Shown in pieces: positions 1-8,811 of a DNA stretch of 64,000 nt. Location of the stretch: contig NZ_JAGGLI010000007.1 in assembly GCF_017874355.1 (NCBI RefSeq), positions 34,126 through 98,125 on the forward strand, given 5' to 3'. The position numbers and the translations under genes were made by a program. Position 1 is the first letter of the stretch; the number at the start of each line of letters is the position of its first letter. The notes beneath the pieces were generated by a model, which was not told the origin of the DNA, made no database searches, and saw nothing but the letters and a program-made list of their open reading frames with translations. This stretch comes from Acetoanaerobium pronyense. GTDB taxonomy: Bacteria > Bacillota > Clostridia > Peptostreptococcales > Filifactoraceae.

Positions 1-1650
1 TTTAGAAAACCTCCCAGGCTGAGTCTCAAGGAAGCTAGATACATTATTAATCACATGTACAATATTATCATAGGAGTCAATGATAATAGATGGAGGCATA
101 CTCACAGCAAGTACACTAGAGAGTAGTCTGTCTATTTTTACTGATGGAGGATAGTCATTAAAACTATTTAATTTAGTATTTTTAAATAAAATATTATCTT
201 CCTTTTGTATAACAGAAGGTTTTGAATCTATAGGATAGTATCCCCCTGTCTTTTGGAATATTTTCCATTTGAAGTCAATTGTTTTTAGTGCAGAGCTCAT
301 CTCTCCTATTGATTCGCTACTGCCTAAAAATAAAAATCCATTTGGAAGTAGTGAGTAATAAAAGTTTTCCAACACTTTTTGTTGTTTTTCGCTTTTAAAA
401 TAAATAAACAAATTTCGACATGTAAGAAAATCAAGCTTAGAAAAAGTGGGATCCTTAAGCACATTGTGATTAGCAAAAACAATCATTTTTCTAATTTTCT
501 CTTTGATTATATATCCATTATTTTTCTTAACAAAATATTTTTGAACCAGAGACTGGTCTATATCAAGAAGTAGGTTGTCTAGATAATATCCATAGGCAGC
601 AACTTCTAAGGCTTTTTTGTCCACATCTGTGGCAAAGATTTTAACATCACAATTTATATTGTTTTTTTCCAGATATTCAGAGATTAATATTGCTATAGAA
701 TACGCCTCTTCACCAGTAGAGCAAGCAGCAGTCCATACCCTTATTTGATTTTTTGAGTAATCGAGATTAGGGAGCACATTTTTGCTTATACTTTCAAAAG
801 CCTCGGTATCTCGAAAAAAGGATGTTACCCCTATTAATAATTCTGATTTTAAAACTTCCTTTTCTTTATCAGATTTATTTAAAAAATCAATGTATTTTTC
901 AAGTGTTGTGCAACGGGTAACCCTAATCCTACGTTCAAGTCTTCTGGATATAGTACTTTCTTTATAATGTGAAAAATCTATTCCGCTATGATTTCTAAGA
1001 ATCATATTAATTTTAGATATTCCATTCATATTTACAGAAAAGGTACTATCTGTAGAGAAATTATCAGAGAAAAAATTAGCCTGGGTATAGCTTAAAAGCT
1101 CTTTAGATATGTCCTCTGGAGATAGGACATAATCGACAAGACCTGTAGAAATGGCGCTTCTTGGCATTCCGTCAAATTTTGCGGTATTTTCATCTTGAGC
1201 GATGGTGATACCACCAGCTTCTTTGATAGCTTTTATTCCTAAGCTGCCATCGCTTCCTGTTCCAGAAAGAACTATTCCAATAGAATGACTTCCCTTATCC
1301 TTTGCCAAAGATCTAAAGAAAATATCAATAGGAAGCTTTAAAGAAGCATTTTGACTTTGGCTTTCTAAAATGAGTTTTCCATCAAATATAGAAAGATTTT
1401 TTTGGGGAGGGATAAGATAGATATTGTTAGGACTAGTAACCATTCCATCTTCAGCAACCTGTACAGGGATTGAGGTATGTTTTGAAAGAAGCTCCCTCAT
1501 GAAGCTTTTGTAATCAGGAGAGAGATGCTGGATTACTATAAAAATCAGACCTGTCTCTAGGGGCATGTTTTTAAAGAGTGTTTCAAGGGCTTCAAGACCA
1601 CCTGCTGATGCTCCAATGCCTACATAATATTGTGAATTAGAATTATTCAT
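1..1650 (-). CDS. CheB/CheR hybrid (methylesterase-methyltransferase), C-terminus outside window
   Basis: 550 codons are visible and the frame is still open at the window edge. Residues about 8-190 are a CheB methylesterase domain: nucleophile Ser15 in GIGASAGG, His42 in QHLSPD, and the SGTGSDG loop with the catalytic Asp. Residues about 213-480 are a CheR methyltransferase with the SAM-binding stretch AACSTGEEAYS. The visible end (FLETQPGRFSK) matches the start of the PAS-like part found in CheB-CheR fusion proteins, so a PAS/kinase tail is probably missing. The ATG at 1650 follows a GAGGTGA site. Such hybrids usually act in alternative signalling and not in classical chemotaxis. The neighbouring PAS and phosphatase genes fit a sensory module. 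Confidence 0.9.
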   Translation of the reverse strand, partial: MNNSNSQYYVGIGASAGGLEALETLFKNMPLETGLIFIVIQHLSPDYKSFMRELLSKHTSIPVQVAEDGMVTSPNNIYLIPPQKNLSIFDGKLILESQSQNASLKLPIDIFFRSLAKDKGSHSIGIVLSGTGSDGSLGIKAIKEAGGITIAQDENTAKFDGMPRSAISTGLVDYVLSPEDISKELLSYTQANFFSDNFSTDSTFSVNMNGISKINMILRNHSGIDFSHYKESTISRRLERRIRVTRCTTLEKYIDFLNKSDKEKEVLKSELLIGVTSFFRDTEAFESISKNVLPNLDYSKNQIRVWTAACSTGEEAYSIAILISEYLEKNNINCDVKIFATDVDKKALEVAAYGYYLDNLLLDIDQSLVQKYFVKKNNGYIIKEKIRKMIVFANHNVLKDPTFSKLDFLTCRNLFIYFKSEKQQKVLENFYYSLLPNGFLFLGSSESIGEMSSALKTIDFKWKIFQKTGGYYPIDSKPSVIQKEDNILFKNTKLNSFNDYPPSVKIDRLLSSVLAVSMPPSIIIDSYDNIVHVINNVSSFLETQPGRFSK

Positions 1651-1838
1651 GTCTCACCTCATTTAAGATATTGTGAAAAGTTAACGAATTAAATAAATTA
1701 TAATGTATTATTTTAGCATTAATTAAACAAAAAGGTATCACATATTCCTAATTTATGACATAATTAATTATACTCAAAATGTAAAGATTTTGTCTTAAGT
1801 TTATAAAAATAACTTTTAAAAAATCAAGTGAGGTTGAT

Positions 1839-3272
1839 ATGGATATTTTACAAAACTTTAAACTAACTTTTTATAACTACATAGGAAATCAACTTCTAAA
1901 AACTAAGTTTTCTAAGCTGCTTTCTAGTTTTGAAGGAATATATTTGGGAGATAGTCCAGAAACCAGCGAGATATCTATAATAGACTCACAAACGTTTTTA
2001 GAAAGCCCATATGCCTACAGTGAGCCATTTGAAGCCACATTGATTGTAGTGCTCAAAGAAAATGCAAAAGATAAGGATCTTATATTGGAAAAGGGAGGAG
2101 ACTTTTTTTTATATGAAGATTCTTCTGAATCTGAGATAAGCCATAGATTAGAAATAATTAAGGAATACTTTAGTTATAAATATCAAGCTCAGCTATTGCA
2201 AACTATATTTCATAAAGCTGAAAACTCTATCGTAATAACCGATAGTTGTGGTGTGATAAAATACGCAAACCAGTACTTTATTTCCATAACCGGATATAGA
2301 AAAGAAGAGTTAATTGGAGCAACTCCTGTTCATATCAAAAGCGGTCTTCATGATGAAGCATTTTATAAAAATCTTTGGTGTGATTTGAAAAAAGGTAATG
2401 GGTGGAGCGGGATATTTGTAAATAAAAATAAGAATGGTAAATTATTTTATGAGGAAGCAAATATAACACCAATCTACAATAATGTGGGAAAAATCATAAG
2501 CTATCTAAAAATAGGAAGAGTTGTAGAAAGAGAGAGACTGCTCTCAAATGAGCTCAATAAGGAAATAAAAAAAGCCAAGGATATGATAGCATATATGCTT
2601 CCTATCAAATATAAAGATGAGAACCTTTCCCTAAACTCAAGGCTAAAGGCATACAATTATTTAGGAGGAGATTTTATAAGCTTTAATAAAATATCCTCCT
2701 CTAAATATATACTAAGCCTTATAGATGTAATGGGGCACGGAGCCTCTGCGACAATGATTGGTCTAAAAGCAATATCAGTTTTTCAGACTGCGATTTTTTA
2801 TGAATCTATGACCAAAAGTATTTCCATGGTCAATGATGTAATCCTTGACATCAATAAGGATGAATATTTTATTACAAGATATATTTCTGGAGTTTTTATT
2901 GAAATAGACCTTGAGAAAAAAGTTATTAACTATATAAGCGCGGGGCATCCAGATTTTTATGTCAGAGACTCTAGTGGCTTAGTATCATATTCATCGAATA
3001 ATATGATACTAGGAATAGCAAAATCCACTTCATTAAGAGTCAATACCATACCAATTAAGGATTCGAAGTATATATATGTCTACTCTGATGGTCTAATAGA
3101 AAACGGCAAAAATAATTTGGATTCTCAAATCGAAAATCTTGAAAATATAATATTTGAAGCAGAAAAAAATAAAGAACGATTTTTAAAAACCATTTTAAAT
3201 AAAGCTATAGGTGATAGCGAAATTGATGATGATATCACTATGGCTATTTTGGAATTTAATTATTCTTTATAA
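1839..3272 (+). CDS. PAS domain plus SpoIIE/PP2C-type serine phosphatase
   Basis: 477 residues. Residues 1-110 look like a degenerate receiver-type domain without a clear phosphorylatable Asp. Residues about 115-230 are a PAS domain (ENSIVITDSCGVIKYANQYF). Residues about 260-475 are a PP2C-like phosphatase of the SpoIIE/RsbU class: GGDF at the start carries the metal-binding Asp, followed by LIDVMGHGASA, ISAGHP and DDDITM. GGDF here belongs to the phosphatase motif and is not a GGDEF cyclase. RsbU-like proteins dephosphorylate anti-anti-sigma factors, but no STAS or RsbW partner is nearby, so the target is unknown. The 3' end overlaps the convergent PAS gene by 17 bp. Confidence 0.85.
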   Translation: MDILQNFKLTFYNYIGNQLLKTKFSKLLSSFEGIYLGDSPETSEISIIDSQTFLESPYAYSEPFEATLIVVLKENAKDKDLILEKGGDFFLYEDSSESEISHRLEIIKEYFSYKYQAQLLQTIFHKAENSIVITDSCGVIKYANQYFISITGYRKEELIGATPVHIKSGLHDEAFYKNLWCDLKKGNGWSGIFVNKNKNGKLFYEEANITPIYNNVGKIISYLKIGRVVERERLLSNELNKEIKKAKDMIAYMLPIKYKDENLSLNSRLKAYNYLGGDFISFNKISSSKYILSLIDVMGHGASATMIGLKAISVFQTAIFYESMTKSISMVNDVILDINKDEYFITRYISGVFIEIDLEKKVINYISAGHPDFYVRDSSGLVSYSSNNMILGIAKSTSLRVNTIPIKDSKYIYVYSDGLIENGKNNLDSQIENLENIIFEAEKNKERFLKTILNKAIGDSEIDDDITMAILEFNYSL

Positions 3273-3771
3273 AAACCATTCTTACAAAAATATTTTGGTC
3301 CTTTTCATATACATTAGAAACTGTTTTTAGACTTACTGATTTTTGATTTAGGTTAAATAGCAAGTCTTTACTTATATTATTCTCTGTTTTTTTAAATTCC
3401 TTAAAAAGGAAATAATAATCATCCTGAGAATCCTCAGAGACAAGCTCGGATAGGGTATGGTTAAGTACATCTGATATATCAAGATTGAGCATATCAAGAA
3501 GTGTTGAGTTTACTCTGACAACTATACCATCCAAATCACATATTGCATATCCAACTGGCGCTTCGTCGAATATAGAATAAAAATGACTTTGTTTATTTTC
3601 AAGTTCTCTTTGTATTCTTCGAAGCTCTTCATTTTGAATCTCAAGTTCTTGGTGAAATATGCTAACCTCTTCTGATATTATATCCATAAGCTCTGGAGAA
3701 AGATGGTTATTTTCATCTCCTAGGTCTTTAATTATATTCATTAATCTGGATTTAAATCTTTCAACTTTCAC
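3256..3771 (-). CDS. Small PAS-domain protein with coiled coil
   Basis: 171 residues with no output domain. Residues about 35-65 form a charged coiled coil (FHQELEIQNEELRRIQREL) of the kind that precedes PAS domains in hybrid kinases and CheB/CheR proteins. Residues about 66-168 are a PAS domain (APVGYAICDLDGIVVRVN). The start is a GTG at 3771 behind AGGAAG. It converges on the phosphatase gene and overlaps it. It may be a stand-alone sensor for the CheB/CheR hybrid or the phosphatase, or a remnant of a larger sensor; the partner is inferred from position only. Confidence 0.75.
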   Translation of the reverse strand: MKVERFKSRLMNIIKDLGDENNHLSPELMDIISEEVSIFHQELEIQNEELRRIQRELENKQSHFYSIFDEAPVGYAICDLDGIVVRVNSTLLDMLNLDISDVLNHTLSELVSEDSQDDYYFLFKEFKKTENNISKDLLFNLNQKSVSLKTVSNVYEKDQNIFVRMVFIKNN

Positions 3772-3919
3772 TTAATCACTTCCTAATTTATATTTCATCA
3801 TTATATTGAGTTGTCCAACTTTACTTAAAAAATTATAGTTATATATTACCATAATGGCATGTGTTTTAGCCCTAGGAAATATTTTTGTTAGTTTTTAAGA
3901 AGCGATTTTTTGAACTTTA

Positions 3920-4672
3920 TTAGCTTATCATACCGCCATCTATTACCACTGTAGTTCCTGTAACATACCGTGCATCATCAGAAACTAAAAAAGCTACAAG
4001 TTTACCTATTTCTTCTGGCTTACCTACCCTCTTTAAAGGGATAGATTCAATTAGTTCTTTGGTTTGCTCAGAAGGGTCTTCAAGCATATCCTTTGTCATA
4101 GCTGTCTCTATCATACCAGGGCAAATCGCAATAGCTCTGATACCATCAGGACCATGCTTGGTAGCAGTATCACCTGTAAGACCTATAACTCCATGTTTTG
4201 AAGCCGTGTAGGCAGGACTTGCTGTACCTCCTCTTAGACCAGCTATAGAAGCTATATTTATAATTACCCCATATTTATTTTCTAACATATTTTCAAGGGC
4301 ATATTTAGTCCCCAAAAATACCCCTTTTAGATTTACGCTAATTATCTTATCAAAAGCCTCTTCATCAGTAGTAGGGAAGGTTTCTTGACCATCAAATATA
4401 CCTGCATTATTTACAAGGATATCTATTTTCCCGTATTTTTCTATAACCTTAGATATTGCTTCCTTAAAAATCTTAGCATCTGAAACATCAGCTTCGAGAG
4501 AAACTCCTTTTCCACCATTTTCCTCTATCATACTTAGGGTTTTATCTCCCTTTTCTTTAGTACGGTTCAGTATAGCTACTACTGCTCCTTCTCTTGCAAG
4601 TTCTAATGCAATTTCCCTTCCGTTTCCCGAGCCAGCTCCAGTTACTATAGCAATCTTATCATTTAACTTCAT
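3920..4672 (-). CDS. Short-chain dehydrogenase/reductase (SDR)
   Basis: 250 residues, normal length for a classical SDR. Cofactor motif TGAGSGNGREIA near residue 11, NNAG near residue 90, and the catalytic Ser with YTASK (Tyr and Lys) near residues 140-160. The C-terminal DGG(M) end is typical. It resembles FabG and glucose-1-dehydrogenase-like enzymes, but the substrate cannot be told from sequence. It has its own AAAGGAG site before the ATG at 4672 and stands alone, with divergent rnfC upstream. Confidence 0.88.
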   Translation of the reverse strand: MKLNDKIAIVTGAGSGNGREIALELAREGAVVAILNRTKEKGDKTLSMIEENGGKGVSLEADVSDAKIFKEAISKVIEKYGKIDILVNNAGIFDGQETFPTTDEEAFDKIISVNLKGVFLGTKYALENMLENKYGVIINIASIAGLRGGTASPAYTASKHGVIGLTGDTATKHGPDGIRAIAICPGMIETAMTKDMLEDPSEQTKELIESIPLKRVGKPEEIGKLVAFLVSDDARYVTGTTVVIDGGMIS

Positions 4673-4789
4673 GAAAATAGTCTCCTTTCTTCAAGCATAA
4701 AAATAGTTAACCTTCCTTATATAGTCTACCCTCTATACACTTTCTTACTCATAAATGAGAAAATCTGTAAAAATTCCTTTAATGATATT

Positions 4790-4819
4790 TTGTGAAAATT
4801 AATCCCCTTTGGGTATAAA
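4790..4819 (+). promoter_or_regulatory. Candidate promoter for rnfCD
   Basis: TTGTGA (4790-4795), an 18-bp spacer, then TATAAA (4814-4819), about 33 bp before the rnfC start and preceded by no plus-strand gene. Both hexamers are imperfect. Confidence 0.4.
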
Positions 4820-4852
4820 AATAGTGATTGCTTTATAAATGAGGGGGATATT

Positions 4853-6163
4853 ATGAATATTTTTAGATACTTAAATGCAAAAGGAGCTAAAATTCCAAAT
4901 CATAAAGAACTGACCAAGGATTTAAAAGTAGAGGTGCTTGAACCGCCAAAATATCTTTATTATCCGATGGCAATGCATATAGGCAAGCCTTCAAGGCCTG
5001 CAGTTAGGGTGGGGGATAAGGTAAAGATTGGAACACTTCTTGGGGAAATAGAAGAAGGACTTTCTGCAAATATACATTCTTCAGTGTCAGGACAGGTGGT
5101 TTCAATTGGAGAGGACGAAGCCTTTAGAGGAAAGGGAAAATCCATTGTTGTAGAAAATGATTTTATGGATGAAAAGAAAAAATTAGAACCACTCTCTGAA
5201 ACCATAACTCCAGAAGAATTTGCAAAAAGGCTTGAGGAGGCTGGAATCACTGGAAAAGGTGGAGCTGGATTTCCAGCTCATATCAAATATGATATGGAAA
5301 AGCATGAAACCGAATATTTGGTGATAAATGGAGCTGAATGTGAGCCGTATTCTACTACTGACCACAGGGCTATGGTGGAATATGCAGATGAGATAATAGA
5401 AATTACAAGTCTTATAATGAAGATTTATCACATTGATGAATCTTATATAGCAATAGAAGACAATATGAAGGAAAGCAAGGAAGCACTTGACAAAGCAATT
5501 ATAAAAAAAGATGCGAAAAATATAAAGGTACACGAGCTTCCAGCTGTATATCCTCAAGGTCACTCTGCCCTTCAAATTGAGCAGGTCCTTGGCATTGAGA
5601 TTAAAGAAGGAGAGCGCTCTGGAGATGTGGGAGTCCTTCAGTCAAATGTATCCACAATAAAAGCTATTTATGATGCAGTATTTAAAGACGACCCTCTTTA
5701 TAAAAGAATAATAACAGTGACTGGTCCTATGATTAAAAATCCTAAAAATCTTATGGTAAGGATAGGGACGAAAGTAGAGGATATAGTAGAAAAATGTGGT
5801 GGGTTTAATGAAGGGGAGAGGTTAAATATCAGCGGAGGGCCAATGATGGGCAAGTCCTTTGATGACCTTTCCCTTCCAGTAGACAAGGATACTACAACCC
5901 TACTTTTTCTAAAAAAACACCTTATAGAAGAAGAAAAGCCCTGTATCAGATGTGCAAAATGTATATTACACTGCCCAGTTAGTATTCAGCCTATAAGAAT
6001 CAGTAATGCATATAGAGAAAGAGAATATCATCTTGGAAAACCCCTCAAATCTGAGTCCTGTATAAACTGCGGAACTTGCAGTTATATATGTCCATCAAAG
6101 ATAAATCTTCTTGATGACATACAGAAACTAAATAAAGAGCTGGAGGAAAAAGATGATGAGTAA
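4853..6163 (+). CDS. rnfC: Rnf complex subunit C (ion-translocating ferredoxin:NAD oxidoreductase)
   Basis: 436 residues, usual size for clostridial RnfC. Two 4Fe-4S motifs are visible near the C-terminus: Cys364/367/370/374 (CIRCAKCILHCP) and Cys403/406/409/413 (CINCGTCSYICP). The central part carries the glycine-rich GKGGAGFPAH loop of the NuoF-like NADH/FMN domain. RnfC is the soluble subunit that passes electrons between NADH and the membrane part of Rnf. It overlaps rnfD by 11 bp, so the two are translationally coupled. The rest of the usual rnfCDGEAB set is absent here. Confidence 0.95.
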   Translation: MNIFRYLNAKGAKIPNHKELTKDLKVEVLEPPKYLYYPMAMHIGKPSRPAVRVGDKVKIGTLLGEIEEGLSANIHSSVSGQVVSIGEDEAFRGKGKSIVVENDFMDEKKKLEPLSETITPEEFAKRLEEAGITGKGGAGFPAHIKYDMEKHETEYLVINGAECEPYSTTDHRAMVEYADEIIEITSLIMKIYHIDESYIAIEDNMKESKEALDKAIIKKDAKNIKVHELPAVYPQGHSALQIEQVLGIEIKEGERSGDVGVLQSNVSTIKAIYDAVFKDDPLYKRIITVTGPMIKNPKNLMVRIGTKVEDIVEKCGGFNEGERLNISGGPMMGKSFDDLSLPVDKDTTTLLFLKKHLIEEEKPCIRCAKCILHCPVSIQPIRISNAYREREYHLGKPLKSESCINCGTCSYICPSKINLLDDIQKLNKELEEKDDE

Positions 6164-7124
6164 AAAATTTAGCCCACCTTTTATAAAATCAAGTTTCACT
6201 AGCAGAAACATAATGCTGGATGTAATCATAGCCCTTGTCCCTGTATCGATGATGGCTGTAATAAATTTTGGGATAAGAAGCCTTATGATGATAGTCCTTG
6301 GAGTAGCCTCAGCTGTTTTTTTTGAATATGCTTATCAAAAGACCATGAAAAAAGAAGTTACTATAAATGACCTTTCTGCTGCAGTCACAGGTTTACTTTT
6401 GGGACTAAGCCTTCCATCTACTGCTCCACTTTGGGTAGTAGTGTTTGGAACAGCAGTTGCTATACTTTTTGTTAAACAGCTTCCTGGGGGAATAGGAAAA
6501 AACACCTTAAATCCAGCTGTTTTTTCAAGGGTACTTATAAAAATCCTATTTACACCTCAAATTACAAACTGGGTGCTTCCTGGTCCAGATGCGGTATCTG
6601 CTGCTACACCTCTTAGCTTTATTGGAAATGGAAGTAAAAGTATTCCAGCTATGGCCCCTTCTTTTTATGATGTGTTTATGGGAAATATAGGTGGAAACGT
6701 GGGGGAAATGGTAAAATGGGCAATAATCCTAGGATTTGCCTATCTTGTAATTCGAAAAGTCATCGATTTTTGGATTCCAGTAGCAACCCTTGGTGGTCTT
6801 TTTCTTACTACCCTTTTGTTTGGAGAATCTGACTACAGCTTTGCTCTTTATCACGTGCTTTCCGGAACTGCCATGTTTGCAGCTGTGTTTATGGTTACTG
6901 ACTATACATCTGGTCCTCTCAACAAAAAAGCCAGAATATATTATGCTTTAGCTATAGGGATACTTACAGGAATCATTAGATATGTTTTTGATCTTCCAGG
7001 AGGGATTGGTATTGCAATGCTCACTATGAATCTAATGGCTCCTATCCTCGATGCTGTATGCACACCACGAGTTTTTGGTCACAAGGGAAGAATCATTCCT
7101 TTATCTGCTGTATTTAGAAGGTAA
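6153..7124 (+). CDS. rnfD: Rnf complex subunit D, membrane flavoprotein
   Basis: 323 residues with about nine or ten hydrophobic segments. The flavinylation motif SAAT at residues 149-152 places the covalently bound FMN on Thr152, as known for the RnfD/NqrB family. The conserved LPGGIGKNTLNPAVFSR loop precedes it. The protein forms part of the ion-translocating membrane core. The start overlaps rnfC; GGAGG lies about 10 bp upstream. A strong terminator follows, so rnfG, rnfE, rnfA and rnfB are not in this transcript. Confidence 0.95.
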   Translation: MMSKKFSPPFIKSSFTSRNIMLDVIIALVPVSMMAVINFGIRSLMMIVLGVASAVFFEYAYQKTMKKEVTINDLSAAVTGLLLGLSLPSTAPLWVVVFGTAVAILFVKQLPGGIGKNTLNPAVFSRVLIKILFTPQITNWVLPGPDAVSAATPLSFIGNGSKSIPAMAPSFYDVFMGNIGGNVGEMVKWAIILGFAYLVIRKVIDFWIPVATLGGLFLTTLLFGESDYSFALYHVLSGTAMFAAVFMVTDYTSGPLNKKARIYYALAIGILTGIIRYVFDLPGGIGIAMLTMNLMAPILDAVCTPRVFGHKGRIIPLSAVFRR

Positions 7125-7209
7125 AAATCTAAAAATTATATTTTATCAGAGAATCAGCTGGGTTAAATAATGTCATATGCAAAATACGTATTAAACAACT
7201 AAAATCAAA

Positions 7210-7252
7210 GCATATAGTTCGTGATAATACGAATTATATGCTTTATTTTTTT
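7210..7252 (+). terminator. Rho-independent terminator after rnfD
   Basis: GCATATAGTTCGT pairs with ACGAATTATATGC (13 bp, one G-U pair) around a GATAAT loop, followed by a T-rich run. The arms also contain two inverted copies of an ACGAA(C/T)TATAT motif, which occurs a third time upstream of the permease gene. Confidence 0.8.
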
Positions 7253-7273
7253 ATAAAATATTTAGAAAAACCC

Positions 7274-7325
7274 TTGATTTATAAAAAAAAATCATTTAAA
7301 ATATACATGTAGATACGAACTATAT
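7274..7325 (+). promoter_or_regulatory. Candidate promoter and PurR-box-like site of the purine permease gene
   Basis: TTGATT (7274-7279), 17-bp spacer, TAAAAT (7297-7302). Just downstream lies ACGAACTATAT (7315-7325), close to the CGAAC core known from Bacillus PurR boxes and identical to the inverted copy in the upstream terminator arm. No purine riboswitch was recognised in this leader. That the box binds a purine repressor is inference. Confidence 0.4.
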
Positions 7326-7375
7326 TAATACAATTTTACAAATCATACGCAATTATTCTTAGGAGGTTTAGTTTG

Positions 7376-8707
7376 ATGGATATGGCAACTAAAGGCAATG
7401 TGGGTCTTTTAGAGAGAACCTTTAAGCTTTCCCAGCACGGCACTGATGTAAAGACAGAAATTTTAGCAGGTATTACAACTTTTATGACTATGGCTTACAT
7501 ACTTGTGGTAAACCCTCTTATCCTTGCAGATGCAGGAATGGACAGAGGAGCAGTATTTGTTGCAACAGCACTTTCCGCTGCGATTGCTACTTTTATTATG
7601 GGATTTTTAGCTAACTATCCATTTGCACTTGCACCTGGTATGGGGCTTAATGCATTCTTTGCATACACTGTAGTACTTACAATGGGATATACATGGCAGT
7701 TTGCTCTTGCAGCTGTTTTTATAGAAGGAATAATCTTCATCATACTTACATTTTTTAATGTCAGAGAAAAAATAATAGACGCCATACCAATGGGCCTCAA
7801 AAACGCAGTTAGTGCCGGTATAGGTCTTTTTATAGCTTTTATAGGACTTGCAAATGTAGGACTTGTAAAGTCAGGAGGAGCAATCCTTGAAATCGGAAAC
7901 CTTAGAGATCCTCTAGTAGTACTTACTCTTGCAGGGCTTGTACTTACAGCTGGTCTTCTTGCTAGAAACATAAAAGGAGCTTTCCTTGTAGGTATGCTTG
8001 TAACTACAGCAATAGGTATGGGAATTGGAATAGTAGCACTTCCTCAAGGATTTATCGCTGCTCCTCCATCACTTTCTCCTATATTTGGAGCACTTTTCCA
8101 AGTTGAAACTGCTAGCATATTTAGCATCCAAATGGTAATAGTAGTATTTACATTCCTATTTGTAGATTTATTTGATACAGTTGGTTGTCTTGTAGGACTT
8201 GCAGCTAAGACAAAAATGCTTGATGAAAACGGAAAACTTCCAAAGGCTAAGCAAGCACTTTTTGCTGATGCGGTTGGAACTACAGCAGGAGCTATACTTG
8301 GTACATCTACAGTAACTACATATATCGAAAGTGCATCTGGAATGACTGAAGGAGGAAAGACAGGACTTACAGCTGTTGTTACAGGAATCCTGTTTTTAGT
8401 ATCACTGTTCTTTGCACCTATATTCACTGCAATACCATCTCAGGCTACATCACCTGTACTAATACTTGTTGGAGTGCTTATGGCTTCATCAATGCTTGAA
8501 ATAGATTTTCATGATATGACAGAGGCTATACCAGCGTTTCTTACAATAATCATGATGCCCCTTGCTTACTCTATAGCAGAAGGAATCATGTTTGGAGTAA
8601 TATCTTTTGCTGGAATTAAGCTTCTTGCAGGAAAAGGCAAGTCAGTTACCCCTGCTCTTTATGTCCTTGCAGTAGTATTTATATTCAAGATAGTTGTTGC
8701 AGGATAG
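7376..8707 (+). CDS. NCS2-family purine permease (AzgA/PbuG-like, guanine/hypoxanthine)
   Basis: 443 residues with about 12-14 membrane segments. The sequence starts with the family-typical FKLSQHGTDVKTEILAGITTFMTMAYILVVNP region (only described here as the TMAY helix) and contains GMGLNAFFAY and the GTSTVTTYIESASG motif of the AzgA-like branch. It imports hypoxanthine, guanine or adenine by proton symport. The ATG at 7376 is chosen over the TTG at 7373 because AGGAGG (7361-7366) lies 9 bp before it. It sits directly before the purine biosynthesis genes, so salvage and synthesis are probably co-regulated. Confidence 0.9.
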   Translation: MDMATKGNVGLLERTFKLSQHGTDVKTEILAGITTFMTMAYILVVNPLILADAGMDRGAVFVATALSAAIATFIMGFLANYPFALAPGMGLNAFFAYTVVLTMGYTWQFALAAVFIEGIIFIILTFFNVREKIIDAIPMGLKNAVSAGIGLFIAFIGLANVGLVKSGGAILEIGNLRDPLVVLTLAGLVLTAGLLARNIKGAFLVGMLVTTAIGMGIGIVALPQGFIAAPPSLSPIFGALFQVETASIFSIQMVIVVFTFLFVDLFDTVGCLVGLAAKTKMLDENGKLPKAKQALFADAVGTTAGAILGTSTVTTYIESASGMTEGGKTGLTAVVTGILFLVSLFFAPIFTAIPSQATSPVLILVGVLMASSMLEIDFHDMTEAIPAFLTIIMMPLAYSIAEGIMFGVISFAGIKLLAGKGKSVTPALYVLAVVFIFKIVVAG

Positions 8708-8724
8708 TACAATTAAATATATGA

Positions 8725-8759
8725 CCCGCTTATTTAGTAAAATAAGTGGGCTTTTTTTT
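8725..8759 (+). terminator. Terminator or attenuator between permease and purE
   Basis: CCCGCTTATTT pairs with AAATAAGTGGG around AGTA, followed by eight T. It ends the permease transcript or lets only part of it run into the purine genes; no separate strong promoter for purE was seen. Confidence 0.85.
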
Positions 8760-8811
8760 ACAATAAAGTATGAAATTATCCATTTTAGTTACCCTTTTAA
8801 GGAGTGGTTTT

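Noticed and set aside
2650..2700. GGDF sequence suggesting a diguanylate cyclase
   Set aside because: It lies at the start of a SpoIIE/PP2C-type phosphatase domain with VMGHG and DDDITM motifs; GGDEF-domain features are absent.
5183..5575. Open frame antisense to rnfC
   Set aside because: Shadow of a well-supported gene, with no ribosome site or family match.
7125..7372. Purine riboswitch before the permease gene
   Set aside because: The conserved loop and junction sequences of the purine aptamer could not be found; only hairpin and box-like motifs are present.
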